A stretch of DNA of 64,000 nucleotides from Streptomyces xanthophaeus (GCF_000725805.1 NZ_JOFT01000034.1:62001-126000); one strand, 5' to 3'; shown: positions 50,643 through 59,456, numbered from the stretch's first letter. Made by a program: numbers and translations. Notes: generated from the letters alone by a model not told the origin.

Positions 50643-51167
50643 CTAGGGCGTACGGAGCGCCTTGCGCAGCACCGTGCAGGGGCGGCCCCGTTCGAGGTCC
50701 GGGCCCTGGCGCAGGACCGTGTACCCCTGGGACTGCCAGAAGGCGAGGGCCTTGGGGTTGGCGTCCAGCACGGCGAGCCGTACGCCGGTGCGTCCGGCGG
50801 CGCGGAAGCGGTCCTCGACCATGCCCGCCACGGCCCGGCCGTAGCCCTCGCGGTGTGCGGTGGCGTCGATGAGCAGCAGGCCGATCCACGGGTCCGGGTC
50901 GCCGGATTCCGGGTCGGGGTGGTGGGCGAGGGTGGTGGCGAGGCCGACGAGGCGTCCGGCGGAGCGGGCGAGGAGCACCTCGGCGCCGTCGTGGGCGAGT
51001 TCGTCGGCGAGGGCGGCCGCGACCTGTTCGACCGTGATGCGGTCCGGGTCGGGGAAGTCGCCGCTGAGTTCGAAGAACGCGTGGTTCGTCGCGTACAGGG
51101 CGGCGATCTCGGTGAGGACCGGACCCGGTAGGGCGCCGTCCACGGGTACGAGCGGTTGGAGAATCAC
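50643..51167 (-). CDS. GNAT-family N-acetyltransferase
   Basis: The 174-residue enzyme has VTVEQVAAALADELAHDGAEVLLARSAGRLVGLATTL in outline (fold strands 2-4), the acetyl-CoA loop in TAHREGYGRAVAGMVEDRF and ending LDANPKALAFWQSQGYTVL, a GNAT C-terminal signature. The substrate is unknown. It converges on the M1 peptidase gene with 1 bp between stops. Confidence 0.83.
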   Translation of the reverse strand: MILQPLVPVDGALPGPVLTEIAALYATNHAFFELSGDFPDPDRITVEQVAAALADELAHDGAEVLLARSAGRLVGLATTLAHHPDPESGDPDPWIGLLLIDATAHREGYGRAVAGMVEDRFRAAGRTGVRLAVLDANPKALAFWQSQGYTVLRQGPDLERGRPCTVLRKALRTP

Positions 51168-51181
51168 CTGGTGAACGGTAG

Positions 51182-51218
51182 CGAAGCCCCCTCCCCGGAC
51201 GGCCGGGAGGGGGCTTCG
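51182..51218. terminator. Hairpin terminator downstream of terD
   Basis: CGAAGCCCCCTCCC (51182-51195) and GGGAGGGGGCTTCG (51205-51218) form a 14-bp perfect stem with a 9-base loop, 31 bp past the terD-like stop. Confidence 0.82.
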
Positions 51219-51248
51219 CCAGCGAGGCGTCAGGCCGTGCGTGCGTCC

Positions 51249-51824
51249 TTAGACGTTGACGCCGAAGTCCTGCGCGATGCCGGTGAGGCCGGAGGCGTAG
51301 CCCTGGCCGACGGCGCGGAACTTCCACTCGGCGCCGTTGCGGTACAGCTCGCCGAAGACCATGGCGGTCTCGGTCGCCGCGTCCTCGGAGAGGTCGTAGC
51401 GGGCGATCTCGGCGCCGCCGGCCTGGTTCACGACGCGGATGTACGCGTTGCGGACCTGGCCGAAGTTCTGGCTGCGGCTCTCGGCGTCGTAGATGGAGAC
51501 CGGGAAGACGATCTTGTCCACGTCGGCGGGCAGGCCCGCGAGGTTGACGTTGATGGCCTCGTCGTCGCCCGCGCCCTCGCCGGTGCGGTTGTCACCGGTG
51601 TGGACGATGGTCTGGTCCGGGGTGGACTTGTTGTTGAAGAAGACGAAGTGGCCGTCGGAGACGACCTTGCCGGTCGCGTTGACCGCGATCGCGGAGGCGT
51701 CCAGGTCGAAGTCGACGCCGGTGGTGGTGCGGGTGTCCCAGCCGAGGCCGACCGTGACGGCGCTGAGGCCGGGGGCCTCCTTCGAAAGCGAGACGTTGCC
51801 GCCCTTGGACAGGCTGACAGCCAT
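51249..51824 (-). CDS. terD: TerD-family stress protein
   Basis: The 191-residue protein starts [19 protein letters not shown], the TerD hallmark, and has [11 protein letters not shown] and [19 protein letters not shown], acid-rich loops that bind calcium in the family. It ends with [19 protein letters not shown]. TerD proteins are linked to tellurite resistance, calcium and morphology in Streptomyces; several paralogues are usual. The start at 51824 was preferred over one 22 codons upstream since the family starts at MAVSL. GGAAAGGGAC is upstream. Confidence 0.93.
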   Translation of the reverse strand: MAVSLSKGGNVSLSKEAPGLSAVTVGLGWDTRTTTGVDFDLDASAIAVNATGKVVSDGHFVFFNNKSTPDQTIVHTGDNRTGEGAGDDEAINVNLAGLPADVDKIVFPVSIYDAESRSQNFGQVRNAYIRVVNQAGGAEIARYDLSEDAATETAMVFGELYRNGAEWKFRAVGQGYASGLTGIAQDFGVNV

Positions 51825-51984
51825 GGGAATGTCCCTTTCCTCATCCGACATGCACGTACACGCAGAAACTGACCGCGATGTGCGGGCCAAGTTACCGCTG
51901 TCTTCTATAACGCGACGAGGGGCAGGCGGGTTCCCGTCGTGAAATCCGCGTGACGGGGCGGGAGCGGGCGCGGATCATAGGGGC

Positions 51985-52410
51985 ATGCCTGGTCCCTATG
52001 TCATCCGCGGTTCGGTCGTGCTCCCCGAGGGCGAGCTCGCCTGGCGCTTTTCGCGTTCCTCGGGGCCGGGCGGGCAGCACGTGAACACCTCCGACTCGCG
52101 GGTGGAGCTGCTGTTCGACGTGGCGGGCACGAAGGCGCTGCCGGAGGTGTGGAAGGCGCGGGCGCTGGAGCGGCTGGAGGGCCGGCTGGTGGACGGGGTC
52201 GTGACGGTACGGGCCTCAGAGCACCGCTCGCAGTTCCGCAACCGGGAGATGGCGCTGGTCAGGCTGACGTCGCTGCTCGCCGAGGCGACGGCGCCGCCGC
52301 CGAAGCCGCGCCGGGCGACGAAGATCCCGCGGGGGATCAACGAGCGCCGCCTGCGGGAGAAGAAGGCGCGGGCCGAGACGAAGCGGGGCCGCACCGGCCG
52401 CGACTGGTAG
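51985..52410 (+). CDS. arfB: Peptidyl-tRNA hydrolase of the ArfB/ICT1 type
   Basis: The 141-residue protein has the GGQ loop in SSGPGGQHVNTSDSRVEL, the release-factor motif that cleaves peptidyl-tRNA, and the basic tail of ArfB proteins (RRATKIPRGINERRLREKKARAETKRGRTG in outline) that reaches into the empty mRNA channel. It would rescue ribosomes stalled without a stop codon. Length and tail favour ArfB over a truncated release factor. The gene is free-standing and close to terD but divergent from it. Confidence 0.87.
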   Translation: MPGPYVIRGSVVLPEGELAWRFSRSSGPGGQHVNTSDSRVELLFDVAGTKALPEVWKARALERLEGRLVDGVVTVRASEHRSQFRNREMALVRLTSLLAEATAPPPKPRRATKIPRGINERRLREKKARAETKRGRTGRDW

Positions 52411-52466
52411 GCCCTGCCTGTCGACTGTCGACTGTCGTCTGCTGCCCGCTGCCCGCGTCGATGCCG

Positions 52467-53066
52467 CTATCCGCTCAGGTGCCGGTAGCGGCCGCGGAAG
52501 TACGTCAGGGGCGGCGAGTCGGGGGAGGGCAGCGCGGCGGTCAGGACGCGGCCGACGACCAGGGTGTGGTCGCCCGCCTCGACGCGGTTCTCCGTACGGC
52601 ATTCCAGGGTGGCGAGCGCGCCGGTCAGCAGGGGTGCGCCCGAGGCCTCGCCGCGGACGTAGGGGAGGTCCGCGAAGAGCAGGCGGTCGCTGATGCGGCC
52701 CTTCATCGAGAAGCGGCCGGCGACCTGGAGCTGGTGGTCGGCGAGGACGGAGACGGCCCACAGCGGCTGGTCCGCCAGCAGGTCGTCCATCCGGGAGCCC
52801 TCGCGCAGGCTCACCAGCACCAACGGCGGGTCCAGGGACACGGACATGAAGGCGGTGGCCGTCATGCCCACGTCCTCGCCGCGCGGCCCGTCCGCGGTCA
52901 GGGGCGTCTCGTGCGCGGTGATCAGGCACACGCCCGCCGCCAGCCGGGACATCGCGGCCCGGAACTCGTCGTTGCTCACTCCCCCAGGATGGGGGGTGCG
53001 GGGACCGCCCGGGGCACTGGGACCGGGCACTCGGGACACGGGGGGCAAGGGGGTCGTCTTGGGCAC
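52467..53066 (-). CDS. Flavin reductase-like FMN-binding protein
   Basis: The 199-residue protein begins with a Pro-rich stretch of 30 residues, then the flavin reductase domain: FRAAMSRLAAGVCLITAHE, GMTATAFMSVSLDPPLVLVSL and TLVVGRVLTAA with a final YFRGRYRHL. Such proteins supply reduced FMN to two-component monooxygenases or act alone. The -10 box TAGCGT at 53073-53078 ends six bases before the GTG at 53066, which supports this start and a leaderless transcript. An inner GTG at 52979 is the alternative. Confidence 0.83.
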   Translation of the reverse strand: MPKTTPLPPVSRVPGPSAPGGPRTPHPGGVSNDEFRAAMSRLAAGVCLITAHETPLTADGPRGEDVGMTATAFMSVSLDPPLVLVSLREGSRMDDLLADQPLWAVSVLADHQLQVAGRFSMKGRISDRLLFADLPYVRGEASGAPLLTGALATLECRTENRVEAGDHTLVVGRVLTAALPSPDSPPLTYFRGRYRHLSG

Positions 53067-53072
53067 GGCAAC

Positions 53073-53078
53073 ACGCTA
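53073..53078 (-). promoter_or_regulatory. -10 box (TAGCGT) for leaderless flavin reductase gene
   Basis: On the minus strand TAGCGT ends six bases before the GTG start at 53066. Confidence 0.45.
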
Positions 53079-53225
53079 TGGTCGCGGTCCCGCGCAGCAC
53101 ATCGGGCCCTGGTCCGAGCCGTGTCCCCGCCCCTCGGCCTAGGACCGGCGTATCGTTTGCTCTCGTGAACGAGGGGGAGCGCTCTCTGTCGAGAAGGGCC
53201 AGTTACGCGCCATAATTCATCTCAT

Positions 53226-53239
53226 GTGACTTGAGTCAC
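53226..53239. promoter_or_regulatory. Crp-like palindrome GTGACTTGAGTCAC
   Basis: The 14-bp sequence fits the S. coelicolor Crp motif GTG-N6-GNCAC and has GTGAC/GTCAC arms around TTGA. It lies about 130 bp upstream of the chosen cdgB start. Confidence 0.5.
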
Positions 53240-53255
53240 AGACGGCAAGATTTGT

Positions 53256-53268
53256 TGACCCTGTGTAC
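53256..53268. promoter_or_regulatory. BldD-box-like site before cdgB
   Basis: TGACCCTGTGTAC fits the BldD consensus TNACNC(A/T)GNGTNA at all fixed positions but the last. cdgB is a known BldD target in S. coelicolor, and BldD itself needs cyclic di-GMP. Confidence 0.6.
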
Positions 53269-53366
53269 CTGCCGCACAGCTCACTGTGATTCAGTGGACG
53301 GGACACCGCAACGAAACGCCGATGACAAACCTGGAGTTGCTGTCGAGGTCTCGGGGAGAGCGAGCA

Positions 53367-55106
53367 ATGGAGACCGAGTCGGAGCCGTACGTCCGTCTTG
53401 CGACCCTGCGGCAGCTGCACCGGGTGGTGGCCGAGCTCAACACGGCCAGGAGCCTGGCGGACACTCTGCAGACCGTCGTGGACGGCATCGTCGTGGGCCT
53501 CGGCTACGAACTCGCCTGTGTCAACCTCGTTCGCCCGGACGGTGATCTCGTCGTCGCCGCCTTCGCCGGCGACCCCGCGGCCGAGGCCCTGATCACGGGC
53601 CGGGTCGGCGCCCGGTCCTCCTGGGAACGCCGTCTGACGATGGGTGAGAACTGGGACGGCCTGCGGTTCATCCCGCACACCGAGGGCTGGATCCTCATGG
53701 AGGACGACGTCCCCCAGTGGCACACCGAGGGACCCGAACCGCGGTTCGAGGACGAATGGCATCCGGAGGACCGGCTCTACGCCCCGATGTATGCGTCCGG
53801 CGGGGAACTTCTGGGTGTCATTTCGGTGGACAGACCGAGGAACGGCCGCCGCCCGGGCGCCTGGGGCCGCGAGGCGCTCCAGATGTACGCCTTCCAGGCG
53901 GCGATTGCGATCAGCAACGCGCGCCTGCGCGCGAACATGCAGCGCGCCCTGGTCCGGCTGGAACGCGAGCAGCAGGCCCTGCGAGCCAGTGAAGAGTCGT
54001 TCCGGCAGGCCTTCGAGTACGCCCCCAGCGGCATGGCCATCGCCGAGATGGGCGGGGACCAGCACGGCCGGCTGCTGCGCACGAACGACGCCCTCTGCAG
54101 GCTGCTGGGCCGCCCCGCCTCCGTCCTGCGCCGCTACTCCTTCTCCGACCTGGTCCACCCCGAGGACATCGGCACCCTGCTGCGCACCTCCGCCGAGGGC
54201 GGCCGCGCCGAGCTGCGCCTGGGCCGCCGCGACGGCACGTACGTCTGGGTCTCGCTGCGCAATTCCGTGGTCGCGGACGCCGCGGACGGGCCCCGCTTCC
54301 TGCTCACGCACGTCGAGGACATCGAGGAGCGCAAGCGGCACGAGCTCCAGCTCGCGCACCGGGCCAGCCACGACTCGCTGACGGGCCTGCCCAACAGCGC
54401 CGAGCTGCGGGCCCGCCTCGGGGCGCGGCTGTGCCGCAGGCCGCAGTCGGTGCGCGCCACCGCCGTCGAGGCCCTGGACGCGGCCTACGAGGGGCGTGAG
54501 GGCCGGGAGGGGTACGAGGGCCACGAAGGCCACGAGGTGCGCGCAGAGGCGGGTGGTGCGGGTGAGCACGGCTTTCAACCCGACGGCCCGGACCGCTACG
54601 CCGGGCACGATCCCTTCGAGTTCCCCGGCTCCCTGCCCGCCCAGGCGGACGGCCCGTACGACCACCACGTGCACACGGTGGCGCCCGCGACCGACATCGA
54701 CGACGGGACGAAGGGGCTCGCGGTGCTCTTCTGCGACCTCGACGGCTTCAAGTCGATCAACGACCGCTTCGGGCACCACACGGGCGACGCGGTCCTGATC
54801 GAGGTGGCCCGGCGGCTGACGACCTGCGTCAGGGACGGTGACACCGTCGCCCGGCTGGGTGGTGACGAATTCGTCGTCCTGGCCGACGGCCTCGGCGCGG
54901 CGGACGCCGCCGACCTCGCGGTCCGGCTGCGCAACGCGATCATCCCGCCGATCCGGGTGGACGGCCGTGCGGTCCGTGTGGGGGCCAGTTTCGGCATCGG
55001 ATGGGCCAGCTGCGGGATGTCCGCGGACGAGGTGCTGCGCTCCGCCGACCAGCGCATGTACATCGAGAAGCGATCGCGTTCCAAGGCGCACCGGCGGGCC
55101 GGCTGA
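53367..55106 (+). CDS. cdgB: GAF-PAS-GGDEF diguanylate cyclase CdgB
   Basis: CdgB makes cyclic di-GMP, which with BldD controls sporulation. From the ATG at 53367 (GGGGAGAG six bases before) the protein has 579 residues. A GAF domain spans about 20-170, a PAS-PAC about 185-320 (FRQAFEYAPSGMAIAEM) and a GGDEF domain follows with the active motif LGGDEFVV. An inhibitory I site RDGD stands five residues before GGDEF. A low-complexity insert of about 85 residues, rich in Gly, Glu and His, breaks the domain after ELRARLGARL. Starts at 53286 or 53322 are possible. Confidence 0.9.
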   Translation: METESEPYVRLATLRQLHRVVAELNTARSLADTLQTVVDGIVVGLGYELACVNLVRPDGDLVVAAFAGDPAAEALITGRVGARSSWERRLTMGENWDGLRFIPHTEGWILMEDDVPQWHTEGPEPRFEDEWHPEDRLYAPMYASGGELLGVISVDRPRNGRRPGAWGREALQMYAFQAAIAISNARLRANMQRALVRLEREQQALRASEESFRQAFEYAPSGMAIAEMGGDQHGRLLRTNDALCRLLGRPASVLRRYSFSDLVHPEDIGTLLRTSAEGGRAELRLGRRDGTYVWVSLRNSVVADAADGPRFLLTHVEDIEERKRHELQLAHRASHDSLTGLPNSAELRARLGARLCRRPQSVRATAVEALDAAYEGREGREGYEGHEGHEVRAEAGGAGEHGFQPDGPDRYAGHDPFEFPGSLPAQADGPYDHHVHTVAPATDIDDGTKGLAVLFCDLDGFKSINDRFGHHTGDAVLIEVARRLTTCVRDGDTVARLGGDEFVVLADGLGAADAADLAVRLRNAIIPPIRVDGRAVRVGASFGIGWASCGMSADEVLRSADQRMYIEKRSRSKAHRRAG

Positions 55107-55174
55107 TCCGATCGGCCGCCCGGGGGTGCACGTGTTCGGGGTAGGCTCCCGGGGGTCGAAAGGAGTGACCTGCG

Positions 55175-56230
55175 ATGACGACGCCCGCGAACAACGGCCC
55201 GCACAGTGGGGCGAACAAGCCCGAGGACGATGATCCGTTCGGGTATCTCTACGCGGACGGCCAGGCGGCCGGAGCCACCCCGCCCGCTTCGGGCGGTGGA
55301 TACGGCTACCCGGGCCCCGCGGCCGGCGGTCATTCCGGCCCGCAGCCGGGCGTCCCCCGGACCTCGCACCACCAGGTGCGCACGGTCGGTGAGCGGACGT
55401 ACGGCGGCCAGCGCGGCCCCGTGCCCCAGCAGCCGGGTCCGCAGCAGCCGCCCTACCAGGCCCAGTACCAGGCCCCCGAGGCGCTCCAGGCGGGCGGCTA
55501 CGGCGTTCCGCCGCAGTCGCAGCCCCCGCAGCACCAGACCCAGACGATGTCGCACGCGGGCGGCCACGGTGGTCACGGCGGTCACGGCGGAGGCAGTGGC
55601 GGTTCCAGCCGCAAGGGCCTGCTGATCGCCGCCGTGGCGGTGGTCGCGGCCGTGGCGATCGGCATCGGCGCCGCCCTGGCTTTCGGCGACAAGGACAAGG
55701 GCAAGGAGAAGGACGAGGCGGGAACGGGCGGCCAGAACCCGTCGACGGCCCCGCAGAACCCCTCCAGCCCGCCCCCGAGCAGTTCCCCGCAGCCCTCCGA
55801 GGCCCCGCTGCCCAAGGCGGACGCCTCGGGTGCGGGCATGGACCTCACGGGCGGTGCGGTGCTGCAGAACGCGGTGCCGAACGCCAAGAGCGCGGGCGGC
55901 CAGTACGTCGGCGGCTTCAACCAGGTCGGCGCGGCCGTCACCTGGACGGTGGAGCTGCCCAAGGACGGCGAGTACACCTTCCGGATGTTCTACGGCGTCC
56001 CGGGCAAGGACGCCAACACGACGCTGACGGTCAACGGCACCGCGCAGAACCGTGCGCTGAACATGAAGAACTTCGCGAAGGCCGCCGAGGGCGACTGGGC
56101 CAAGGGCTGGACCAACACCTACGCCTACGTGAACCTCAAGAAGGGCACGAACACGATCAGGATCTCCTGCGAGCAGGGGAACTCGTGCGACGCGGCCATC
56201 GACCAGTTCGTGCTGGAGAAGAAGGGCTGA
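55175..56230 (+). CDS. Membrane-anchored carbohydrate-binding (CBM6/35-like) protein
   Basis: The 351-residue protein starts with about 145 cytoplasmic residues rich in Gly, Pro and Gln. One helix (KGLLIAAVAVVAAVAIGIGAALAF) anchors it with its C-terminus outside. A Pro/Ser linker leads to a beta-sandwich of about 135 residues (LTGGAVLQNAVPNAKSAGGQYVGGFNQ, YTFRMFYGVPG, LNMKNF, TNTIRISCEQGNSCDAAIDQFVL in pieces), the pattern of CBM6/CBM35 modules. It should sense or hold glycans at the cell surface. It follows cdgB by 68 bp. Confidence 0.82.
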   Translation: MTTPANNGPHSGANKPEDDDPFGYLYADGQAAGATPPASGGGYGYPGPAAGGHSGPQPGVPRTSHHQVRTVGERTYGGQRGPVPQQPGPQQPPYQAQYQAPEALQAGGYGVPPQSQPPQHQTQTMSHAGGHGGHGGHGGGSGGSSRKGLLIAAVAVVAAVAIGIGAALAFGDKDKGKEKDEAGTGGQNPSTAPQNPSSPPPSSSPQPSEAPLPKADASGAGMDLTGGAVLQNAVPNAKSAGGQYVGGFNQVGAAVTWTVELPKDGEYTFRMFYGVPGKDANTTLTVNGTAQNRALNMKNFAKAAEGDWAKGWTNTYAYVNLKKGTNTIRISCEQGNSCDAAIDQFVLEKKG

Positions 56231-56288
56231 CCCCGGCGCAGGCGCCGGCGCCGATGCGGACGGCGGGCAAGGCCCGCCCCGCGGCGGG

Positions 56289-57209
56289 CTATTGAACGGC
56301 CGTCACCTTCACCGACCCCCGTACCTCCTCGTAGGTGCGGGGGTCGAACTCTCCCGCCGTCGGCGCGGCGACCGTGGCCGCCGAGAGGGCGACCGCGCGG
56401 ACCAGGCGCTCGGGCCAGTCCAGGCCCTCCACCAGGGCGGACAACAGCCCGGCGACCGCGGAGTCACCGGCTCCGGTGGGGTTGCCGGACAGGGCGCGGG
56501 GCGGGGCCGCGCGCCAGCTGCCCTGGCCGGTGGCGGCCAGCAGGCCGTCCGGGCCCAGCGAGGTGACCACGGCGTGGGCGCCCCGGCGGCGGGCGTCGCG
56601 GGTGGCGGGGAGCGGCTCGCGGGAGCCGGTCAGCTCGGCCAGCTCCGCCCCGTTCGGCTTGATCATCTCGGGCCGGGCGGCGACCCCGCGGCGCAGCGCC
56701 TCGCCGCTGGTGTCCAGCAGGACGGGGGCCCCGGCCGCGCGGGCGGCCCGGACGAGCACCGCGTACGCGCCGACGGGGACGCCGGGCGGGAGGCTGCCGC
56801 ACAGGGCCACCGCGCGGGCGCCCGCCAGCAGGGCCTCGTAGCGCTCCAGGAACGCGGACCATTCCGCGGGGGTGATCAGCGGTCCGGGCTCGTTGAACTG
56901 GGTGGTGTCGCCCGAGGCCTCGTCGACGACGGCCACGGTGCGGCGGGTGGTGTCCGCGCAGGGCACCAGGGCGTCCACGACCCCGGGGGAGCGGGCCAGC
57001 AGCTCCCGTACGAGGGCGCCGGCGGGGCCGCCCGCGAAGCCGGTGGCCGTCACGGGGTGGCCGAGGCCGGCCAGCACCCGGGCGACGTTGATCCCCTTGC
57101 CCCCGGGGCGTTCGGTGACGGCGCTGACCCGGTGCGAGGCGTGCGGACGCAGCCGCGGCACGCGGTACGTGACGTCGAGAGCGCTGTTGAGCGTCACGGT
57201 CAGGATCAT
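56289..57209 (-). CDS. PfkB-family hexose kinase (1-phosphofructokinase-like)
   Basis: The 306-residue kinase has TERPGGKGINVARVLAGLG (substrate and first PfkB signature) and NPTGAGDSAVAGLLSAL with the catalytic Asp (second signature). ILTVTLNSALDVTYRV is the usual start of the FruK/LacC subgroup, which phosphorylates fructose 1-phosphate or tagatose 6-phosphate. Its place beside nagA suggests an amino-sugar or galactosamine route, but the sugar is not certain. A hairpin separates it from nagA upstream. Confidence 0.83.
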   Translation of the reverse strand: MILTVTLNSALDVTYRVPRLRPHASHRVSAVTERPGGKGINVARVLAGLGHPVTATGFAGGPAGALVRELLARSPGVVDALVPCADTTRRTVAVVDEASGDTTQFNEPGPLITPAEWSAFLERYEALLAGARAVALCGSLPPGVPVGAYAVLVRAARAAGAPVLLDTSGEALRRGVAARPEMIKPNGAELAELTGSREPLPATRDARRRGAHAVVTSLGPDGLLAATGQGSWRAAPPRALSGNPTGAGDSAVAGLLSALVEGLDWPERLVRAVALSAATVAAPTAGEFDPRTYEEVRGSVKVTAVQ

Positions 57210-57251
57210 GGGAACTCCCGGTCAGTCGGTGCCGGGATCATGCCAAACGAC

Positions 57252-57284
57252 GAGCGGCCGGCCCAGTGCCGGGGTCGGCCGCTC
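57252..57284. terminator. Hairpin between nagA and the PfkB kinase gene
   Basis: GAGCGGCCG (57252-57260) pairs with CGGCCGCTC (57276-57284) across 15 bases that can themselves fold. It would end the nagKA transcript. Confidence 0.65.
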
Positions 57285-57307
57285 CGTGGCTTGCAGCCGC
57301 TTGGCCG

Positions 57308-58471
57308 TCAGATCGCCGCCAGCGCGGCGGGGCTGACGACCCATTCGCCGCGCCGCATGACGCCCCGTACGCCGAACTCGGCGTCGAGGACGACCAGGTC
57401 GGCGTACTTGCCGGCCTCCAGCGAGCCGATCCTGTCGTAGAGGCCCAGCAGCTTGGCGGGGTTGGCGGAGATCGCCTGGACCACGGATTCCACCGGCAGC
57501 TTGTCGAGGGTGACCGAGCGCTTGAAGGCGGTGTCCAGGGTCAGGGTCGAGCCCGCGATGGAGCCGCCCTCCACGAGCCGGGCCACGCCCTGGCGGACCT
57601 CGACCTCCAGCTGGCCGAGGCGGTAGGTGCCGTCGCCGAAGCCCGCGGCGTCCATCGCGTCGGTGATCAGCGCCACCCGGTGGGCGCCCGCGTGGTGGAA
57701 GGCGAGCTCCAGCATGGCGGGGTGCAGGTGGGTGCCGTCGTTGATGAGCTCGACGGTGATCCGCTCGTCCTCCAGCAGCGCGGCGATGGGGCCCGGGGCG
57801 CGGTGTTCCATGCCCGGCATCGCGTTGTAGAGGTGGGTGGCCACGGTCGCGCCCGCGTCGATGGCCTCGCGGGTCTGCTCGTACGTGGAATCGGTGTGGC
57901 CGATCGCGGCGATCACCCCGTGCTCGGCGAGCAGCCGTACGGAGTCCAGGCCGCCCGGCAGCTCGGTGGCGAGGGTGAACATGCGGGCGGCGCCGTGGGA
58001 GGCGTCGATCAGCTTGCGCACCTCCGCCGGGTCGGGATCGCGGAGCAGGTCCTCCTCGTGCGCGCCCTTGCGGCAGGGGTTGATGAAGGGACCTTCGAAG
58101 TGGATGCCCGCGATCTCGCCCTGCTGGGTCAGCTCGGCGAGCAGTCCCGCGCGCCGGGCGAGTTCGGCGAGGTCCCCGGTGACGGTGGAGGCGACCAGGG
58201 TGGTGGTGCCGTGCTCGCGGTGGGTCCGTACGCCGTGGAGGATCTCCTCGGCGGTGCCGGAGGTGAAGGAGGAGCCGCCGCCGCCGTGGTTGTGCATGTC
58301 CACGAACCCGGGGACGATCCAGTGCCCGGACAGGTCGAGGACCTGCGCGCCCTCGTGGGCGCTCCCGGCGATGCGGTCGCCCTCGACGATGACCCGGCCG
58401 TTGGCGACGGTTCCGGTGGGCAGCACCACCCTGGCGCCGGAGAGAACAGTGCTGTGCGCGCTTCCGGACAT
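57308..58471 (-). CDS. nagA: N-acetylglucosamine-6-phosphate deacetylase
   Basis: NagA removes acetate from GlcNAc-6-phosphate, yielding glucosamine 6-phosphate, the inducer of DasR. From the ATG at 58471 the enzyme has 387 residues. The metal sites lie in FVDMHNHGGGG (HxH-type), GIHFEGPFINP (Glu), AIGHTDSTYEQ (His) and THLYNAMPGMEHRAPG (His); the catalytic Asp is in ALITDAMDAAG. The start shares a base with the stop of the kinase gene (TGATG), so nagK and nagA are coupled. A dre-like site precedes the pair. Confidence 0.93.
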   Translation of the reverse strand: MSGSAHSTVLSGARVVLPTGTVANGRVIVEGDRIAGSAHEGAQVLDLSGHWIVPGFVDMHNHGGGGSSFTSGTAEEILHGVRTHREHGTTTLVASTVTGDLAELARRAGLLAELTQQGEIAGIHFEGPFINPCRKGAHEEDLLRDPDPAEVRKLIDASHGAARMFTLATELPGGLDSVRLLAEHGVIAAIGHTDSTYEQTREAIDAGATVATHLYNAMPGMEHRAPGPIAALLEDERITVELINDGTHLHPAMLELAFHHAGAHRVALITDAMDAAGFGDGTYRLGQLEVEVRQGVARLVEGGSIAGSTLTLDTAFKRSVTLDKLPVESVVQAISANPAKLLGLYDRIGSLEAGKYADLVVLDAEFGVRGVMRRGEWVVSPAALAAI

Positions 58472-59412
58472 CAGGCAGGTACCTCCGTGGCGAGTAGGTC
58501 CCAGGCGAGCAGCCCTGCGCCCAGGCATCCGGCGGTGTCCCCGAGGGCCGCCGGAACGATGTGGGGGAGCCGCTGGAACGTCACGCGCTCCTCGACGGCC
58601 TTCCGTAGTGGTGTGAACAAGGTTTCCCCGGCCTCGGCGAGCCCGCCACCGATGATCAGCGTGCGCGGGTCCAGCAGGGTGATGGCGGTGACCAGACCGT
58701 CGGCCAGGGCGCCGACGGCCGCCAGCCAGACCTCCAGGGCGCGCGCATCGCCGCCCTCGACGGCCTTGGCGCAGTCCGCGGCGTCCGCGTCGGGGTCCCC
58801 GCAGGCGGCGGCCCAGGCGCGGCTGACCGCGGACGCGGAGGCGAGGGTCTCCAGGCAGCCGTGCTGGCCGCAGCCGCAGGCGGGGCCGCCGGGGCGGACC
58901 ACGACGTGCCCGATCTCGCCCGCGTAGCCGTGGGCGCCCGCCTCGATGCGCCCGGCGATGCCGATGGCTCCGGCGATGCCGGTGCCCAGCGGCACGAAGA
59001 GGAAGCGGTCGGCGCCCCGGCCGGCGCCGATGCGGCCTTCGGCGAGTCCGCCCGTGCGCACGTCGTGGCCGAGGGCCACCGGGATGCCGCCGAGGCGTCT
59101 GCTGAGCAGCTCGCGCATCGCGACGTCGCGCCAGCCCAGGTTCGCCGCGTAGACGGCGATCCCGTTCTCGGCGTCGACGATGCCGGGGACGGCGACGCCG
59201 GCCGCGGAGGCGGCCGGGCCGAAGCGCTCGCGGCCGGTGTCGAGGAGTTCGGCGGCGAAGTCCAGGATCGTCTCGACGACGGCGTCGGGGCCCCGCTCGC
59301 GGCCGGTGGCGCGGCGCGCTTCGTGGAGCAGGGTGCCGTCGGCGGCGACCAGGGCGGCCTTCATCCCGGTGCCGCCCACATCGAGGGCGATGACGTGTTT
59401 CACGGGTTTCAC
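58471..59412 (-). CDS. nagK: ROK-family sugar kinase, probable N-acetylglucosamine kinase
   Basis: The 313-residue kinase has the ATP loop IALDVGGTGMKAALVA, the catalytic Asp in GIPVALGHDVRTGG, an extended GTGIAGAIG loop and the ROK zinc motif CGCGQHGCLE. ROK kinases phosphorylate GlcNAc or glucose; the coupling with nagA favours GlcNAc. The GTG at 59412 was chosen because it begins the fold (VKPVKHVIALD); no clear Shine-Dalgarno lies before it, and an ATG further upstream would add residues without homology. The DasR-type site is 29 bp upstream. Confidence 0.85.
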   Translation of the reverse strand: MKPVKHVIALDVGGTGMKAALVAADGTLLHEARRATGRERGPDAVVETILDFAAELLDTGRERFGPAASAAGVAVPGIVDAENGIAVYAANLGWRDVAMRELLSRRLGGIPVALGHDVRTGGLAEGRIGAGRGADRFLFVPLGTGIAGAIGIAGRIEAGAHGYAGEIGHVVVRPGGPACGCGQHGCLETLASASAVSRAWAAACGDPDADAADCAKAVEGGDARALEVWLAAVGALADGLVTAITLLDPRTLIIGGGLAEAGETLFTPLRKAVEERVTFQRLPHIVPAALGDTAGCLGAGLLAWDLLATEVPA

Positions 59413-59440
59413 AGAGGACAGTCTCGCGTGCTCGGCGGGG

Positions 59441-59456
59441 AAAGGTCTAGTCCATT
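59441..59456. promoter_or_regulatory. dre-like site (DasR operator) upstream of nagK-nagA
   Basis: AAAGGTCTAGTCCATT matches the DasR consensus ACTGGTCTAGACCAGT at 12 of 16 positions, with GGTCTAG intact. nagKA is an established DasR target in S. coelicolor. Confidence 0.7.

Larger units (their letters stand above)
53067..53366. other. 300-bp divergent control region upstream of cdgB
   Basis: The gap holds the leaderless -10 box of the flavin reductase gene on its left and, on its right, two regulatory motifs listed separately. No small gene is visible. Confidence 0.6.

Noticed and set aside
53281-53366. Longer CdgB starting at 53286 or 53322
   Set aside because: The GTG at 53286 and ATG at 53322 lack a ribosome site, while the ATG at 53367 has GGGGAGAG six bases before it and begins METESEPYVRL as I recall for homologues. 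They are kept only as alternatives.
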